The notes: generated by a model from the sequence alone, not told the origin. DNA of 5,868 nt from Pseudomonadota bacterium (GCA_021798375.1 JAJZHU010000155.1:1-5868), one strand, 5' to 3'. Counted from the stretch's first letter, positions 1 through 5,708 are shown. Program-made: numbers and translations.

Positions 1-519
1 AAATTGCCAGGCGAAGCGGAGGTTGGCGCAGGTGCGGAGGTTTGGGCTTATTGCCTGATGCCCAATCATGTTCATATTATTTTGACGCCTTCCGACGAAG
101 ACAGGTTGCGGAGCACCTTCACTGATCTGCACCACCGCTACACCGGTGTGATCAATGCGCGCAACCGCTGGACGGGCCATTTGTGGCAAGGAAGATTTGG
201 TTCGGCGCCAATAGATGAGCAACATCTGATCGCCGCGGTGCGTTATGTTGCGCTGAATCCGGTCCGGGCGCGATTGGTGCGCCGGGCACAGGATTGGCCC
301 TGGTCGAGCGTGCGGGGTTGGGGTTACGGTGATGGTGTGGACGGCGCTCCTTTGAATGGGTTGCTTCAACGACAACCATTCTGGCACAGTTCTTACGAAC
401 CAGATGCCGTGGCGGGCGCCGTCCACACCATCACCGTAATAGGGGGAATAGCGTGGGGCGAACAAAGCCGCAGCCGCATCACAACCGGCAACGCGACAAA
501 AACATCAACGATTTCATGA
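1..519 (+). CDS. REP-associated / IS200-like Y1 transposase (RAYT), 5' end cut by window edge
   Basis: Family role: single-strand DNA transposases of the HUH/Y1 type cut and rejoin DNA at hairpins through a tyrosine; RAYT members are usually single-copy genes linked to short palindromic REP repeats. Seen here: the frame is open from base 1, so the N-terminus lies outside the window; a TTG at 4 is probably only an internal codon. The HUH motif appears as AYCLMPNHVHII, with N-H-V-H at bases 64-75. Then come GHLWQGRF (about 175-198), the block RYVALNPVRARLV with its likely catalytic Tyr at 244-246, and DWPWSSVR, all typical of RAYTs. After about base 315 the protein no longer resembles the family in my reading; this tail (about 67 residues) contains a perfect inverted repeat. 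The TGA stop is 6 bases from the 3' end of a convergent tRNA gene. Family assignment is firm; whether the protein is active is unknown. Confidence 0.85.
   Translation, partial: KLPGEAEVGAGAEVWAYCLMPNHVHIILTPSDEDRLRSTFTDLHHRYTGVINARNRWTGHLWQGRFGSAPIDEQHLIAAVRYVALNPVRARLVRRAQDWPWSSVRGWGYGDGVDGAPLNGLLQRQPFWHSSYEPDAVAGAVHTITVIGGIAWGEQSRSRITTGNATKTSTIS
324..439. repeat. 24-bp perfect inverted repeat with 68-base spacer, inside the transposase 3' end
   Basis: Bases 324-347 are the exact reverse complement of 416-439: 24 of 24 pairs, with mismatches immediately outside and inside. The 68-base spacer has secondary pairing of its own: 354-363 with 373-381 (nine pairs, one bulged G), and 381-384 with 400-403 closing a smaller hairpin that also pairs 390-392 with 397-399. 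The whole 116 bases could therefore form a long stem capped by two small hairpins in single-stranded DNA or RNA. Each arm carries a TA dinucleotide (325-326 and 437-438) near its outer end, so a small MITE-like insertion is possible, but no longer target duplication is visible. A REP-like substrate of the surrounding transposase is an alternative. The pairing is seen directly; the function is not known. Confidence 0.8.
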
Positions 520-525
520 ACATAG

Positions 526-602
526 TGGCGCACCCGAAGGGACTCGAACCCCTAGCCCCCAGATTCGTAGTCTGGTGCTCTATCCAATTGAGCTACGGGT
601 GC
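526..602 (-). tRNA. tRNA-Arg, anticodon ACG, CCA encoded
   Basis: Read on the minus strand, the sequence folds into a full cloverleaf. The acceptor stem GCACCCG/CGGGTGC has seven perfect pairs. The D arm is GCTC/GAGC with a nine-base loop. The anticodon stem CCAGA/TCTGG holds loop CTACGAA, which gives anticodon ACG. The variable loop is five bases. The T arm AGGGG/CCCTT has one G-U pair and loop TTCGAGT. Discriminator G is followed by an encoded CCA (526-528). A tRNA with A34 normally needs TadA deamination to inosine to read CGU, CGC and CGA. The gene lies 59 bases downstream of leuB on the same strand, and its 3' end faces the convergent transposase gene. Confidence 0.97.
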
Positions 603-610
603 CCGTAGTG

Positions 611-654
611 TGGGGGGCGATGTAACGGAACCAAGGCATCCGCGCAACCCCCCA
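611..654 (-). terminator. GC-rich stem-loop between leuB and tRNA-Arg, possible terminator
   Basis: TGGGGGG at 611-617 pairs with CCCCCCA at 648-654, and CGATG at 618-622 pairs with 637-642 with one bulged C. The structure starts 7 bases after the leuB stop on the minus strand. No T-run follows it, so an intrinsic terminator is not proven; it could instead protect the leuB mRNA 3' end or be a REP-like palindrome. Confidence 0.3.
619..647 (-). promoter_or_regulatory. Possible sigma-70-type promoter for tRNA-Arg
   Basis: On the minus strand, TTGCGC (642-647) and TACATC (619-624) are separated by exactly 17 bases and followed by a GC-rich discriminator, as is common at stable-RNA promoters. The tRNA 5' end would lie 16 bases after the -10 hexamer. 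Both hexamers are poor matches to consensus and overlap a hairpin, so this is only a candidate. Co-transcription with leuB and processing is the alternative. Confidence 0.2.
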
Positions 655-661
655 ACGTTAC

Positions 662-1768
662 TTATTTCGCAAGTAGTTCCAGTTGCGCGAGAATCGCGTT
701 GCCGCATTCGGTGGTGGAGATGCGTTTCGCGCCCGGCAGCGACAGGTCGGCGGTAGCCAGGCCTTGGGCCAATACGCCGGCCACGGCATTTTCGATCAAT
801 TGCGCGTCGTCGGCCAGGCCGAATGAATAGCGCAGCAGCATGGCGAAGCTCAGCATTTGTGCCATCGGGTTGGCCAGGTCCTTGCCCGCGATATCGGGGG
901 CGCTGCCGTGGATGGGCTCATAAAGCGCGTGGCGTTTGCCGCGGGCGTCCACGGCCCCCAGCGTGGCCGAGGGAAGCATCCCCAGCGAGCCGGTGAGCAT
1001 GGCGGCCAGATCAGACAGTAGATCGCCGAACAGGTTGCTGGTGACGATCACATCGAACTGGTGGGGATTCTTGGCCAGTTGCATGGCGCAATTATCGGCA
1101 TACATGTGCGAAAGCCGGATATCGGGATATTCGCGCGCCACCAGCGCCGTGACCACCTGGCGCCACAACAGGCCGCTGTCCATCACGTTGGCTTTTTCCA
1201 CGCTGCACAGACGGTTGCCGCGCTTGCGGGCGATGTCGCAGGCCACGCGGGTGACGCGCTCGATTTCGTTCGTGGTGTAAACTTCGGTGTTATAGCCGCG
1301 CTGTTGGCCGTCGGGCAGGGTTTCGATGCCGCGCGGCTCGCCGAAATAAATCCCGCCGGTGGCTTCGCGCACGATCATGATATCCAGTCCGCGCACCAAT
1401 TCCGGCTTTAAAGGCGATGCATCAACCAGCGCATCGAGCACCGTGGCGGGGCGCAAATTGGCGAATAATTTCAGCCCGCTGCGCAGGCCGAGAATGCCGA
1501 TTTCGGGGCGGTTGTCGAATGGCTGCACATCATATTGCGGGCCGCCGACGGCGCCGAACAACACCGCATCGGCATCGAGCGCGGCCTGGATGGTGGCCTG
1601 GGTCAACGGCACGCCGTGCACGTCGATCGAGGCGCCGCCGACCAGACCGTGGGTGATCTCGAACGACAAGCCGCGATTTTTTTGGAACCATTCCACCACG
1701 CGCAACGTCTCGCGCATCACTTCGGGGCCGATGCCGTCGCCGGGGAGGACTAGGAGTTTTTTGGTCAT
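662..1768 (-). CDS. leuB: 3-isopropylmalate dehydrogenase LeuB
   Basis: LeuB is a cytoplasmic, NAD-dependent, metal-requiring enzyme. It oxidises 3-isopropylmalate to a 2-oxo acid that decarboxylates to 4-methyl-2-oxopentanoate, the direct precursor of leucine. The protein is 368 residues, normal for the family. Visible signatures are LPGDGIGPEV (8-17), substrate-binding arginines in LRSGLKLFANLRP (R96, R106) and R134, YFGEPRG (141-147), lysine in VEKANVM (K192), metal aspartates in YADNC (D225) and NLFGDLLSDLAA (D249, D253), and the NAD-binding block EPIHGSAPDIAGKDLANP (284-301). The ATG at 1768 fits the family N-terminus; an in-frame TGA lies 23 bases upstream with no other start between. 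The ribosome site is weak: AGGGAA at 1778-1783, then a pyrimidine stretch right before ATG. The gene follows leuD by 86 bases on the same strand, so it may be co-transcribed or have its own promoter. Confidence 0.97.
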   Translation of the reverse strand: MTKKLLVLPGDGIGPEVMRETLRVVEWFQKNRGLSFEITHGLVGGASIDVHGVPLTQATIQAALDADAVLFGAVGGPQYDVQPFDNRPEIGILGLRSGLKLFANLRPATVLDALVDASPLKPELVRGLDIMIVREATGGIYFGEPRGIETLPDGQQRGYNTEVYTTNEIERVTRVACDIARKRGNRLCSVEKANVMDSGLLWRQVVTALVAREYPDIRLSHMYADNCAMQLAKNPHQFDVIVTSNLFGDLLSDLAAMLTGSLGMLPSATLGAVDARGKRHALYEPIHGSAPDIAGKDLANPMAQMLSFAMLLRYSFGLADDAQLIENAVAGVLAQGLATADLSLPGAKRISTTECGNAILAQLELLAK

Positions 1769-1792
1769 GGAGGAAGGTTCCCTAAAAAATCA

Positions 1793-1840
1793 AGAGATAA
1801 GGAAGAAACTTCTTTTTACAAAAAAAGAAGCAAACTTATC
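1793..1840 (-). repeat. AT-rich intergenic element with hairpin, copy 1 (leuD-leuB spacer)
   Basis: On the minus strand this reads GATAAGTTTGCTTC, a T-run, AAAAAGAAG, then TTCTTCC. Its core is a perfect 9-bp inverted repeat with a 4-base loop (1809-1817 with 1822-1830). A related element sits in the rplS-leuC spacer (3901-3950) in the same orientation. The hairpin is AT-only apart from two C-G pairs, so it would be a weak terminator. A dispersed intergenic repeat is the likeliest reading; I recall similar CTTCTTTTT/AAAAAGAAG spacers in acetic acid bacteria, but this was not checked. Confidence 0.55.
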
Positions 1841-1854
1841 GAAGTTCTTTTGAA

Positions 1855-2475
1855 TTACACTACCACTTTCGGTATCCAGCTTTGCTGCGCCTCACGCTTT
1901 TTCTCAAACGCATCGATCGCGGTGGCGTGCTGCAACGTCTGGCCGATGTCGTCCAAACCATTCAGCAACAAATGCTTGCGGAACGGGTCGATTTCAAAGG
2001 CGAATTCCTCGCCCGAGGGACGCACCACCACCTGGCGTTCCAGATCGATCGACAGCCGCGCGTTGGCGCCGTTGGCGGCATCGCCCATCAATGCATCCAC
2101 CTGTTCACGCGATAAAGTAACCGGCAAGATGAAATTCTTGAAGCAATTATTATAAAAAATATCGGCAAACGACGTGGCAATCACGCAGGTGATGCCGAAA
2201 TCGAGCAACGACCATGGCGCATGTTCGCGCGACGATCCACAGCCGAAATTTTCATGCGCCAGCAAAATTTGCGCATGGCGATAAGGCTCGCGGTTCAATA
2301 CGAAATCAGGATTTTCCGAACCGTCGGGATTAAAGCGCAGTGTGTCGAACAGATTTTTACCCAGGCCGGAACGCGCGATGGTCTTTAAAAACCGTGCCGG
2401 AATGATCTTGTCGGTGTCCACATTGGCCAAAGGCAGCGGCGCCGCGATGGCGGTGAGTTTGGTAAAACTGGGCAT
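1855..2475 (-). CDS. leuD: 3-isopropylmalate dehydratase small subunit LeuD
   Basis: LeuD is the small swivel-domain subunit of isopropylmalate isomerase and works in the cytoplasm with LeuC to convert 2-isopropylmalate to 3-isopropylmalate. The protein is 206 residues, the usual size. It shows NVDTDKIIPARFLKT (18-32), the loop NFGCGSSREHAPW (76-88) that contributes to substrate selection, and FADIFYNNCFKNFILP (103-118). The frame stays open upstream to 2673, but that extension is a shadow of leuC. ATG at 2475 is chosen because it fits the family N-terminus, has GGGAG 8 bases upstream, and overlaps the leuC TGA by one base (TGATG). That overlap suggests translational coupling, which suits two subunits needed in equal amount. 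The gene ends before an AT-rich spacer leading to leuB. Confidence 0.96.
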   Translation of the reverse strand: MPSFTKLTAIAAPLPLANVDTDKIIPARFLKTIARSGLGKNLFDTLRFNPDGSENPDFVLNREPYRHAQILLAHENFGCGSSREHAPWSLLDFGITCVIATSFADIFYNNCFKNFILPVTLSREQVDALMGDAANGANARLSIDLERQVVVRPSGEEFAFEIDPFRKHLLLNGLDDIGQTLQHATAIDAFEKKREAQQSWIPKVVV

Positions 2476-3872
2476 CACAAATACTCCCGCACGTCCACAA
2501 GTCTTCCCGCCACCGCCGCCGCCGCCGCCATTGCCGGCGACAGCAGGTGGGTGCGGCCGCCGGGGCCTTGGCGGCCTTCGAAATTGCGGTTCGATGTGCT
2601 GGCGCAACGCTGACCGGGGGTGAGCTTGTCGGGGTTCATGCCCAGACACATCGAACAACCCGCCTCGCGCCATTCAAATCCGGCATTCATGAGCGTCCGG
2701 GCGATACCCTCGGCCTCGGCCTGCGCCTTGATCAGCCCCGAACCAGGCACCACCAGGGCGCGAACGCCGGGAGCCACGTGGCGGCCCGCGGCGATGGCGG
2801 CGGCGGCGCGCAGATCCTCGATACGGGCGTTGGTGCAGGAACCGATGAACACCACGTCGATGGGAACCTGGTCCAGCTTCTGGCCGGGTTGCAGATCCAT
2901 ATAGCTCAACATCCGCTCCATCTGCACGCGGGCGGCGGGATCGGCCACATCGGCCGGATCCGGCACCACGCCGGTGATCGGGGCGACTGATTCAGGGTTG
3001 GTGCCCCAGGTGACCATCGGCGCGATGTCGGCGGCGTTCAGCACCACGATTTTGTCGTAATGGGCGCCCTCGTCGCTGGCAAGCGTCCGCCAATAGGCCA
3101 CGGCGTGGTCGAATGCCTCGCCCTGGGGGGCGAACGGGCGCCCCTTGATATAGGCGAAGGTGGTTTCATCCGGGGCGATCAGCCCGGCCCGGGCGCCCGC
3201 CTCGATCGCCATATTGCAAACGGTGAGACGCCCGGCCATATCGAGCGAGCGGATGGCTTCGCCGGCGAATTCGATCACATGGCCGGTGCCGCCGTTGGTG
3301 CCGATCTTGCCGATGATGGCCAGGATCACGTCTTTGGCGGTAACACCCAGCGGCAGCGTGCCATCGACCCGCACCAGCATGTTCCTGGCCGGTTTTTGCA
3401 GCAGCGTTTGCGTGGCCAGCACATGTTCGACTTCCGATGTGCCGATGCCAAAGGCCAAAGCACCCATCGCGCCGTGGGTGGAGGTGTGGCTGTCGCCGCA
3501 GACGATGGTGAAGCCCGGCAGCGAGATGCCCTGTTCCGGCCCCACCACATGCACGATGCCCTGGCGCGGGTCCAACACCGGGAAATAGGGCACGCCGAAT
3601 TCTTTGACGTTTTTCTCCAGCGTCTCGATCTGCAACCGGCTTTCGGGTTCGGCGATGCCCGCCTTGCGATCCGATGTGGGAATATTATGATCGACCACGG
3701 CGATGGTGGCGTCTGTCCGGCGCATTTTGCGCCCCGCCAGACGCAAACCCTCGAACGCCTGCGGGCTGGTCACTTCATGCACAAGATGACGGTCGATGTA
3801 GAGAATGCAGGTGCCATCGGGCAGCTTTTCCACCACATGACTGTCCCAGATTTTATCGAACAGGGTGCGCAT
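2475..3872 (-). CDS. leuC: 3-isopropylmalate dehydratase large subunit LeuC
   Basis: LeuC is the large aconitase-family subunit of isopropylmalate isomerase; it holds a [4Fe-4S] cluster that dehydrates and rehydrates 2-isopropylmalate through a cis-enoic intermediate. At 465 residues it is full length. Visible signatures are DRHLVHEVTSPQAFEGL (27-43), DHNIPT (61-66), GDSHTSTHGAMGALAFGIGT (126-145), IGSCTNARIEDL (343-354) and the pair CSMCLGMNPD (406-415). The likely cluster cysteines are C346, C406 and C409, all present. The C-terminus has an alanine run (449-453) encoded by a short GCC-type repeat, common in this family. The ATG at 3872 has GGAG 6 bases upstream (3879-3882) and matches the usual N-terminus. 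It is the first gene of the leu cluster, about 150 bases after rplS, and overlaps leuD by one base. Confidence 0.97.
   Translation of the reverse strand: MRTLFDKIWDSHVVEKLPDGTCILYIDRHLVHEVTSPQAFEGLRLAGRKMRRTDATIAVVDHNIPTSDRKAGIAEPESRLQIETLEKNVKEFGVPYFPVLDPRQGIVHVVGPEQGISLPGFTIVCGDSHTSTHGAMGALAFGIGTSEVEHVLATQTLLQKPARNMLVRVDGTLPLGVTAKDVILAIIGKIGTNGGTGHVIEFAGEAIRSLDMAGRLTVCNMAIEAGARAGLIAPDETTFAYIKGRPFAPQGEAFDHAVAYWRTLASDEGAHYDKIVVLNAADIAPMVTWGTNPESVAPITGVVPDPADVADPAARVQMERMLSYMDLQPGQKLDQVPIDVVFIGSCTNARIEDLRAAAAIAAGRHVAPGVRALVVPGSGLIKAQAEAEGIARTLMNAGFEWREAGCSMCLGMNPDKLTPGQRCASTSNRNFEGRQGPGGRTHLLSPAMAAAAAVAGRLVDVREYL
2484..2488 (-). promoter_or_regulatory. Ribosome binding site of leuD
   Basis: GGGAG on the minus strand, 8 bases before the ATG at 2475 and inside the last codons of leuC. 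It decides for the 206-residue LeuD and against the longer open frame. Confidence 0.75.
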
Positions 3873-3900
3873 GACAGACTCCGTGGGAGGTAATCAAACA

Positions 3901-3950
3901 GAGAATTAAGAATCTTCTTTTTTGAAAGAAAGAAGCATAAAACTTTTATC
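3901..3950 (-). repeat. AT-rich intergenic element with hairpin, copy 2 (rplS-leuC spacer)
   Basis: On the minus strand this reads GATAAAAGTTTTATGCTTC, then a pyrimidine stretch, AAAAAAGAAG and TTCTTAATTCTC. It aligns with the element at 1793-1840, with small insertions in the GATAA...GCTTC part. The core hairpin pairs 3914-3920 with 3929-3935 (7 bp, 8-base loop). It lies between the hairpin after rplS and the leuC start, so it belongs to the leuC leader if transcription starts upstream. Function unknown; a dispersed intergenic repeat is the likeliest reading. Confidence 0.5.
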
Positions 3951-3959
3951 AATTTTAAT

Positions 3960-3991
3960 CCCGCGCACACACCAACCGGTGTGTGCGCGGG
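3960..3991 (-). terminator. Perfect 14-bp GC-rich stem-loop after rplS, probable transcription end
   Basis: Bases 3960-3973 are the exact reverse complement of 3978-3991, with loop AACC. The structure lies 32 bases downstream of the rplS stop. It would be very stable in RNA. On the minus strand it is followed by ATTAAAATTG rather than a clean T-run, so it may act as a terminator, as a partial read-through attenuator, or as a barrier protecting the operon mRNA 3' end. Confidence 0.55.
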
Positions 3992-4023
3992 GCTAATTAT
4001 CACAGTCTTTTGGCTTTTTAACC

Positions 4024-4404
4024 TTACGCGCTAACGGTGTCGAACGGACGCGCCTTCTCGGCAATACGCGCCGACTTGCCCGAACGGCCACGCAGATAAT
4101 ACAACTTGGCGCGGCGCACATCGCCACGGCGCACCACGAAGATTTCGGCGATGGTCGGTGCGTACAGCGGGAACACACGCTCCACGCCTTCGCCATAGCT
4201 GATCTTGCGCACGGTGAAGTTGCTGTTCAGACCCTTGTTTGAACGCGCGATGCACACGCCTTCAAAAGCCTGAACGCGGCTGCGCTCGCCTTCAACGACC
4301 TTCACCGACACGCGCAGCGTATCGCCGGGCCCGAATTCGGGAACGCCGCGTGCTGCGGTAAGACGGGCAATCTCTTCGGCCTCGTAGGTTTCAATGATAT
4401 TCAT
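4024..4404 (-). CDS. rplS: 50S ribosomal protein L19
   Basis: L19 is a structural protein of the large ribosomal subunit, located at the 30S-50S interface. The protein is 126 residues, in the normal range. It shows the family blocks MNIIETYEAEEI (1-12), FGPGDTLRV (24-32), RVQAFEGVCIAR (43-54), FTVRKISYGEGVERVFPLY (63-81) and VRRGDVRRAKLYYLRGRSGK (91-110). The frame is open further upstream to 4470, but ATG at 4404 is preferred because it gives the family N-terminus and has AAAGGAA 8 bases upstream. It follows trmD by 40 bases and is the last gene of the rpsP-rimM-trmD-rplS operon; a strong hairpin follows. No unusual residues seen. Confidence 0.97.
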   Translation of the reverse strand: MNIIETYEAEEIARLTAARGVPEFGPGDTLRVSVKVVEGERSRVQAFEGVCIARSNKGLNSNFTVRKISYGEGVERVFPLYAPTIAEIFVVRRGDVRRAKLYYLRGRSGKSARIAEKARPFDTVSA

Positions 4405-4412
4405 AGTCGAGG

Positions 4413-4419
4413 TTCCTTT
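4413..4419 (-). promoter_or_regulatory. Ribosome binding site of rplS
   Basis: AAAGGAA on the minus strand, 8 bases before the ATG at 4404. It supports the 126-residue L19 over longer in-frame starts at 4470 and 4440. Confidence 0.65.
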
Positions 4420-4444
4420 CTCTGGTCCCTTAAGGCCCATCCTG

Positions 4445-5152
4445 TTACGAATGGGCGGCCTGATCTGCAATGTTGGCTAGATGCAAAGCCCACAGATCGG
4501 GCCTGCGTTGTTTGGTAATTTCTTCCGCACGCGCCTGGCGCCAGCGTGCAATTTCCGCATGATTGCCTGAAAGCAAGGCAGCAGGCACGTCGCGCCCCTG
4601 CCATTGTGCGGGCCGCGTGTAATGGGGGTATTCCAGCAGATCGCCGGAAAAACTTTCCTCGATGGCGCTATCGGCCGCACCCATTACTCCGGGCAACAGC
4701 CGCACCACCGCATCCAACACCACCATTGCCGCCAACTCGCCGCCCGACAGCACGTAATCGCCGATCGAGATTTCCCGCGCCTCGCGCGCGTCGATCACCC
4801 GCTGGTCCACCCCTTCGTACCGGCCGCACAGCAGCCGCACGCCAGGGCCATCGGCCAAAGCGCGCACCTCGGCTTGGGCCAATGGCCGTCCCCGGGGGGT
4901 GAGGTAATACAGCGGACGCCCGTCGTCCGAAGACGCGAGGGCGCGATCCACCACATCCGGCCGCAACACCATGCCCGCACCGCCGCCAAACGGCGTGTCA
5001 TCGACGCTGCGATGACGATCCGTGGCGAAGTCGCGGATATCTTCCGCCGACAGGCTCCATTTGCCCAAGGCAAGCGCGCGGCCCGCCAAAGCAAGGCCCA
5101 AAGGCCCTGGAAACATATCGGGAAAGAGGGTGTGAACGGTGGCGTGGAACAT
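4445..5152 (-). CDS. trmD: tRNA (guanine37-N1)-methyltransferase TrmD
   Basis: TrmD methylates N1 of G37 next to the anticodon in tRNAs such as those for Leu, Pro and Arg(CCG), using S-adenosylmethionine, and prevents +1 frameshifting. It is a SPOUT-class enzyme with a trefoil knot and works as a dimer. The 235-residue protein is typical in length. It shows DDTPFGGGAGMVLRPDV (51-67), LLCGRYEGVDQRV (107-119) and the knot block EISIGDYVLSGGELAAMVV (127-145). LLEYPHYTRP (172-181) follows; its acidic residue E174 stands where the E. coli enzyme has Asp, by my memory of that sequence. The ATG at 5152 overlaps the rimM stop by one base (TAATG), with GGAG 10 bases upstream inside rimM, which suggests translational coupling. 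The known order rimM-trmD-rplS supports the call. Confidence 0.97.
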   Translation of the reverse strand: MFHATVHTLFPDMFPGPLGLALAGRALALGKWSLSAEDIRDFATDRHRSVDDTPFGGGAGMVLRPDVVDRALASSDDGRPLYYLTPRGRPLAQAEVRALADGPGVRLLCGRYEGVDQRVIDAREAREISIGDYVLSGGELAAMVVLDAVVRLLPGVMGAADSAIEESFSGDLLEYPHYTRPAQWQGRDVPAALLSGNHAEIARWRQARAEEITKQRRPDLWALHLANIADQAAHS

Positions 5153-5694
5153 TACGATGCTGCTCCAATTCTTGACTCGGCCACTGGTTCCACGATGATT
5201 TCGTCGGGCACCACCACCTGAATTTCCTTGCCGGCCAAATTCACCACCGGCACGGCGGCCTTGGTGAACGGGATCAGGATCGATCCCCCTTCGGCATCAA
5301 AGATTTCAAGGCTGGCGCCGGCGCCATAATCATGCACCTGCCGCACGGTTCCAATCAGCGCCCCATCCGCCCCGCGCGCCGTAAGCCCGACCAGATCGGC
5401 GAGGTAATATTCTTCCTCGCCGGGCTGCGGCAATTGCGCACGCGACACATAAAGCCGCAGGTTGGTGAGTTTGGCGGCAGCATCGCGATCGGCGAGCTTT
5501 GTTCCCGCCGCATCCAGAATTTCGGCCACGCCTTCCGCACGCCAGACCAAACGCCACACCCTGCCCTGGTCATCGACCAAGGGGGAATAGCGCGCCAGCG
5601 CCGAAGGATCGTCGGTGTAGCTGGTGACATGCACCAGGCCGCGAACGCCATGCGGCCGCCCCACCACGCCCATCAGGATGCGAGAATCAGACAA
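5152..5694 (-). CDS. rimM: Ribosome maturation factor RimM (TTG start)
   Basis: RimM binds the 30S subunit through S19 and helps maturation of the 16S rRNA head region. The protein is 180 residues. Its N-terminal RimM domain (about 5-86) contains ILMGVVGRPHGVRGLVHVTSY and is followed by the PRC-barrel domain (about 94-170), starting EEYYLADLVGL and including IPFTKAAVPVV. The start is TTG at 5694. An in-frame TGA lies immediately before it, and AAAGGAG is 7 bases upstream. The only nearby ATG (5673) would delete the first seven residues, including the conserved R-I-L, and has no ribosome site. It lies 12 bases after rpsP and overlaps trmD by one base, so it is an internal operon gene. The product is certain from context and domains; the TTG start is very likely. 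Confidence 0.95.
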   Translation of the reverse strand: MSDSRILMGVVGRPHGVRGLVHVTSYTDDPSALARYSPLVDDQGRVWRLVWRAEGVAEILDAAGTKLADRDAAAKLTNLRLYVSRAQLPQPGEEEYYLADLVGLTARGADGALIGTVRQVHDYGAGASLEIFDAEGGSILIPFTKAAVPVVNLAGKEIQVVVPDEIIVEPVAESRIGAAS

Positions 5695-5701
5695 TCACAA
5701 G

Positions 5702-5708
5702 CTCCTTT
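5702..5708 (-). promoter_or_regulatory. Ribosome binding site that selects the rimM TTG start
   Basis: AAAGGAG on the minus strand overlaps the rpsP stop codon and lies 7 bases before TTG at 5694. No comparable site precedes the downstream ATG at 5673. Confidence 0.8.

Noticed and set aside
324..439. Assembly or amplification chimera as the cause of the inverted repeat
   Set aside because: A chimeric fold-back would normally mirror sequence right up to the junction; here the arms are short, sharply bounded and separated by 68 non-mirrored bases.
1784..1830. Sigma-70-type promoter before leuB (TTGTAA with TATCTC)
   Set aside because: The -10 match is poor and overlaps the AT-rich repeat element, so it could not be separated from chance.
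2513..2529. CCG trinucleotide repeat near the leuC 3' end, as a possible slippage switch
   Set aside because: It encodes the alanine run normal at this place in LeuC proteins and is only 17 bases long; no frame defect is seen.
2476..2673. 66-residue N-terminal extension of LeuD
   Set aside because: It overlaps leuC in another frame, is low complexity (runs of Gly, Arg and Pro), and a good ribosome site and family N-terminus mark the ATG at 2475.
3060..3893. Long plus-strand open frame (277 codons) opposite leuC, and a similar one at 4604-5221 opposite trmD
   Set aside because: Both are antisense shadows of strongly recognised GC-rich genes; the translated sequences are His/Gly/Arg-rich with no recognisable domain, and no supporting start signal was seen.
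3873..3959. Sigma-70-type promoter before leuC
   Set aside because: TTGATA on the minus strand looks like a -35 hexamer, but no acceptable -10 hexamer lies 16-18 bases downstream; AT-rich repeat sequence makes chance matches likely.
4405..4470. 22-residue N-terminal extension of L19
   Set aside because: It runs back into trmD and does not match the family; ATG at 4404 has its own ribosome site and the usual L19 beginning.
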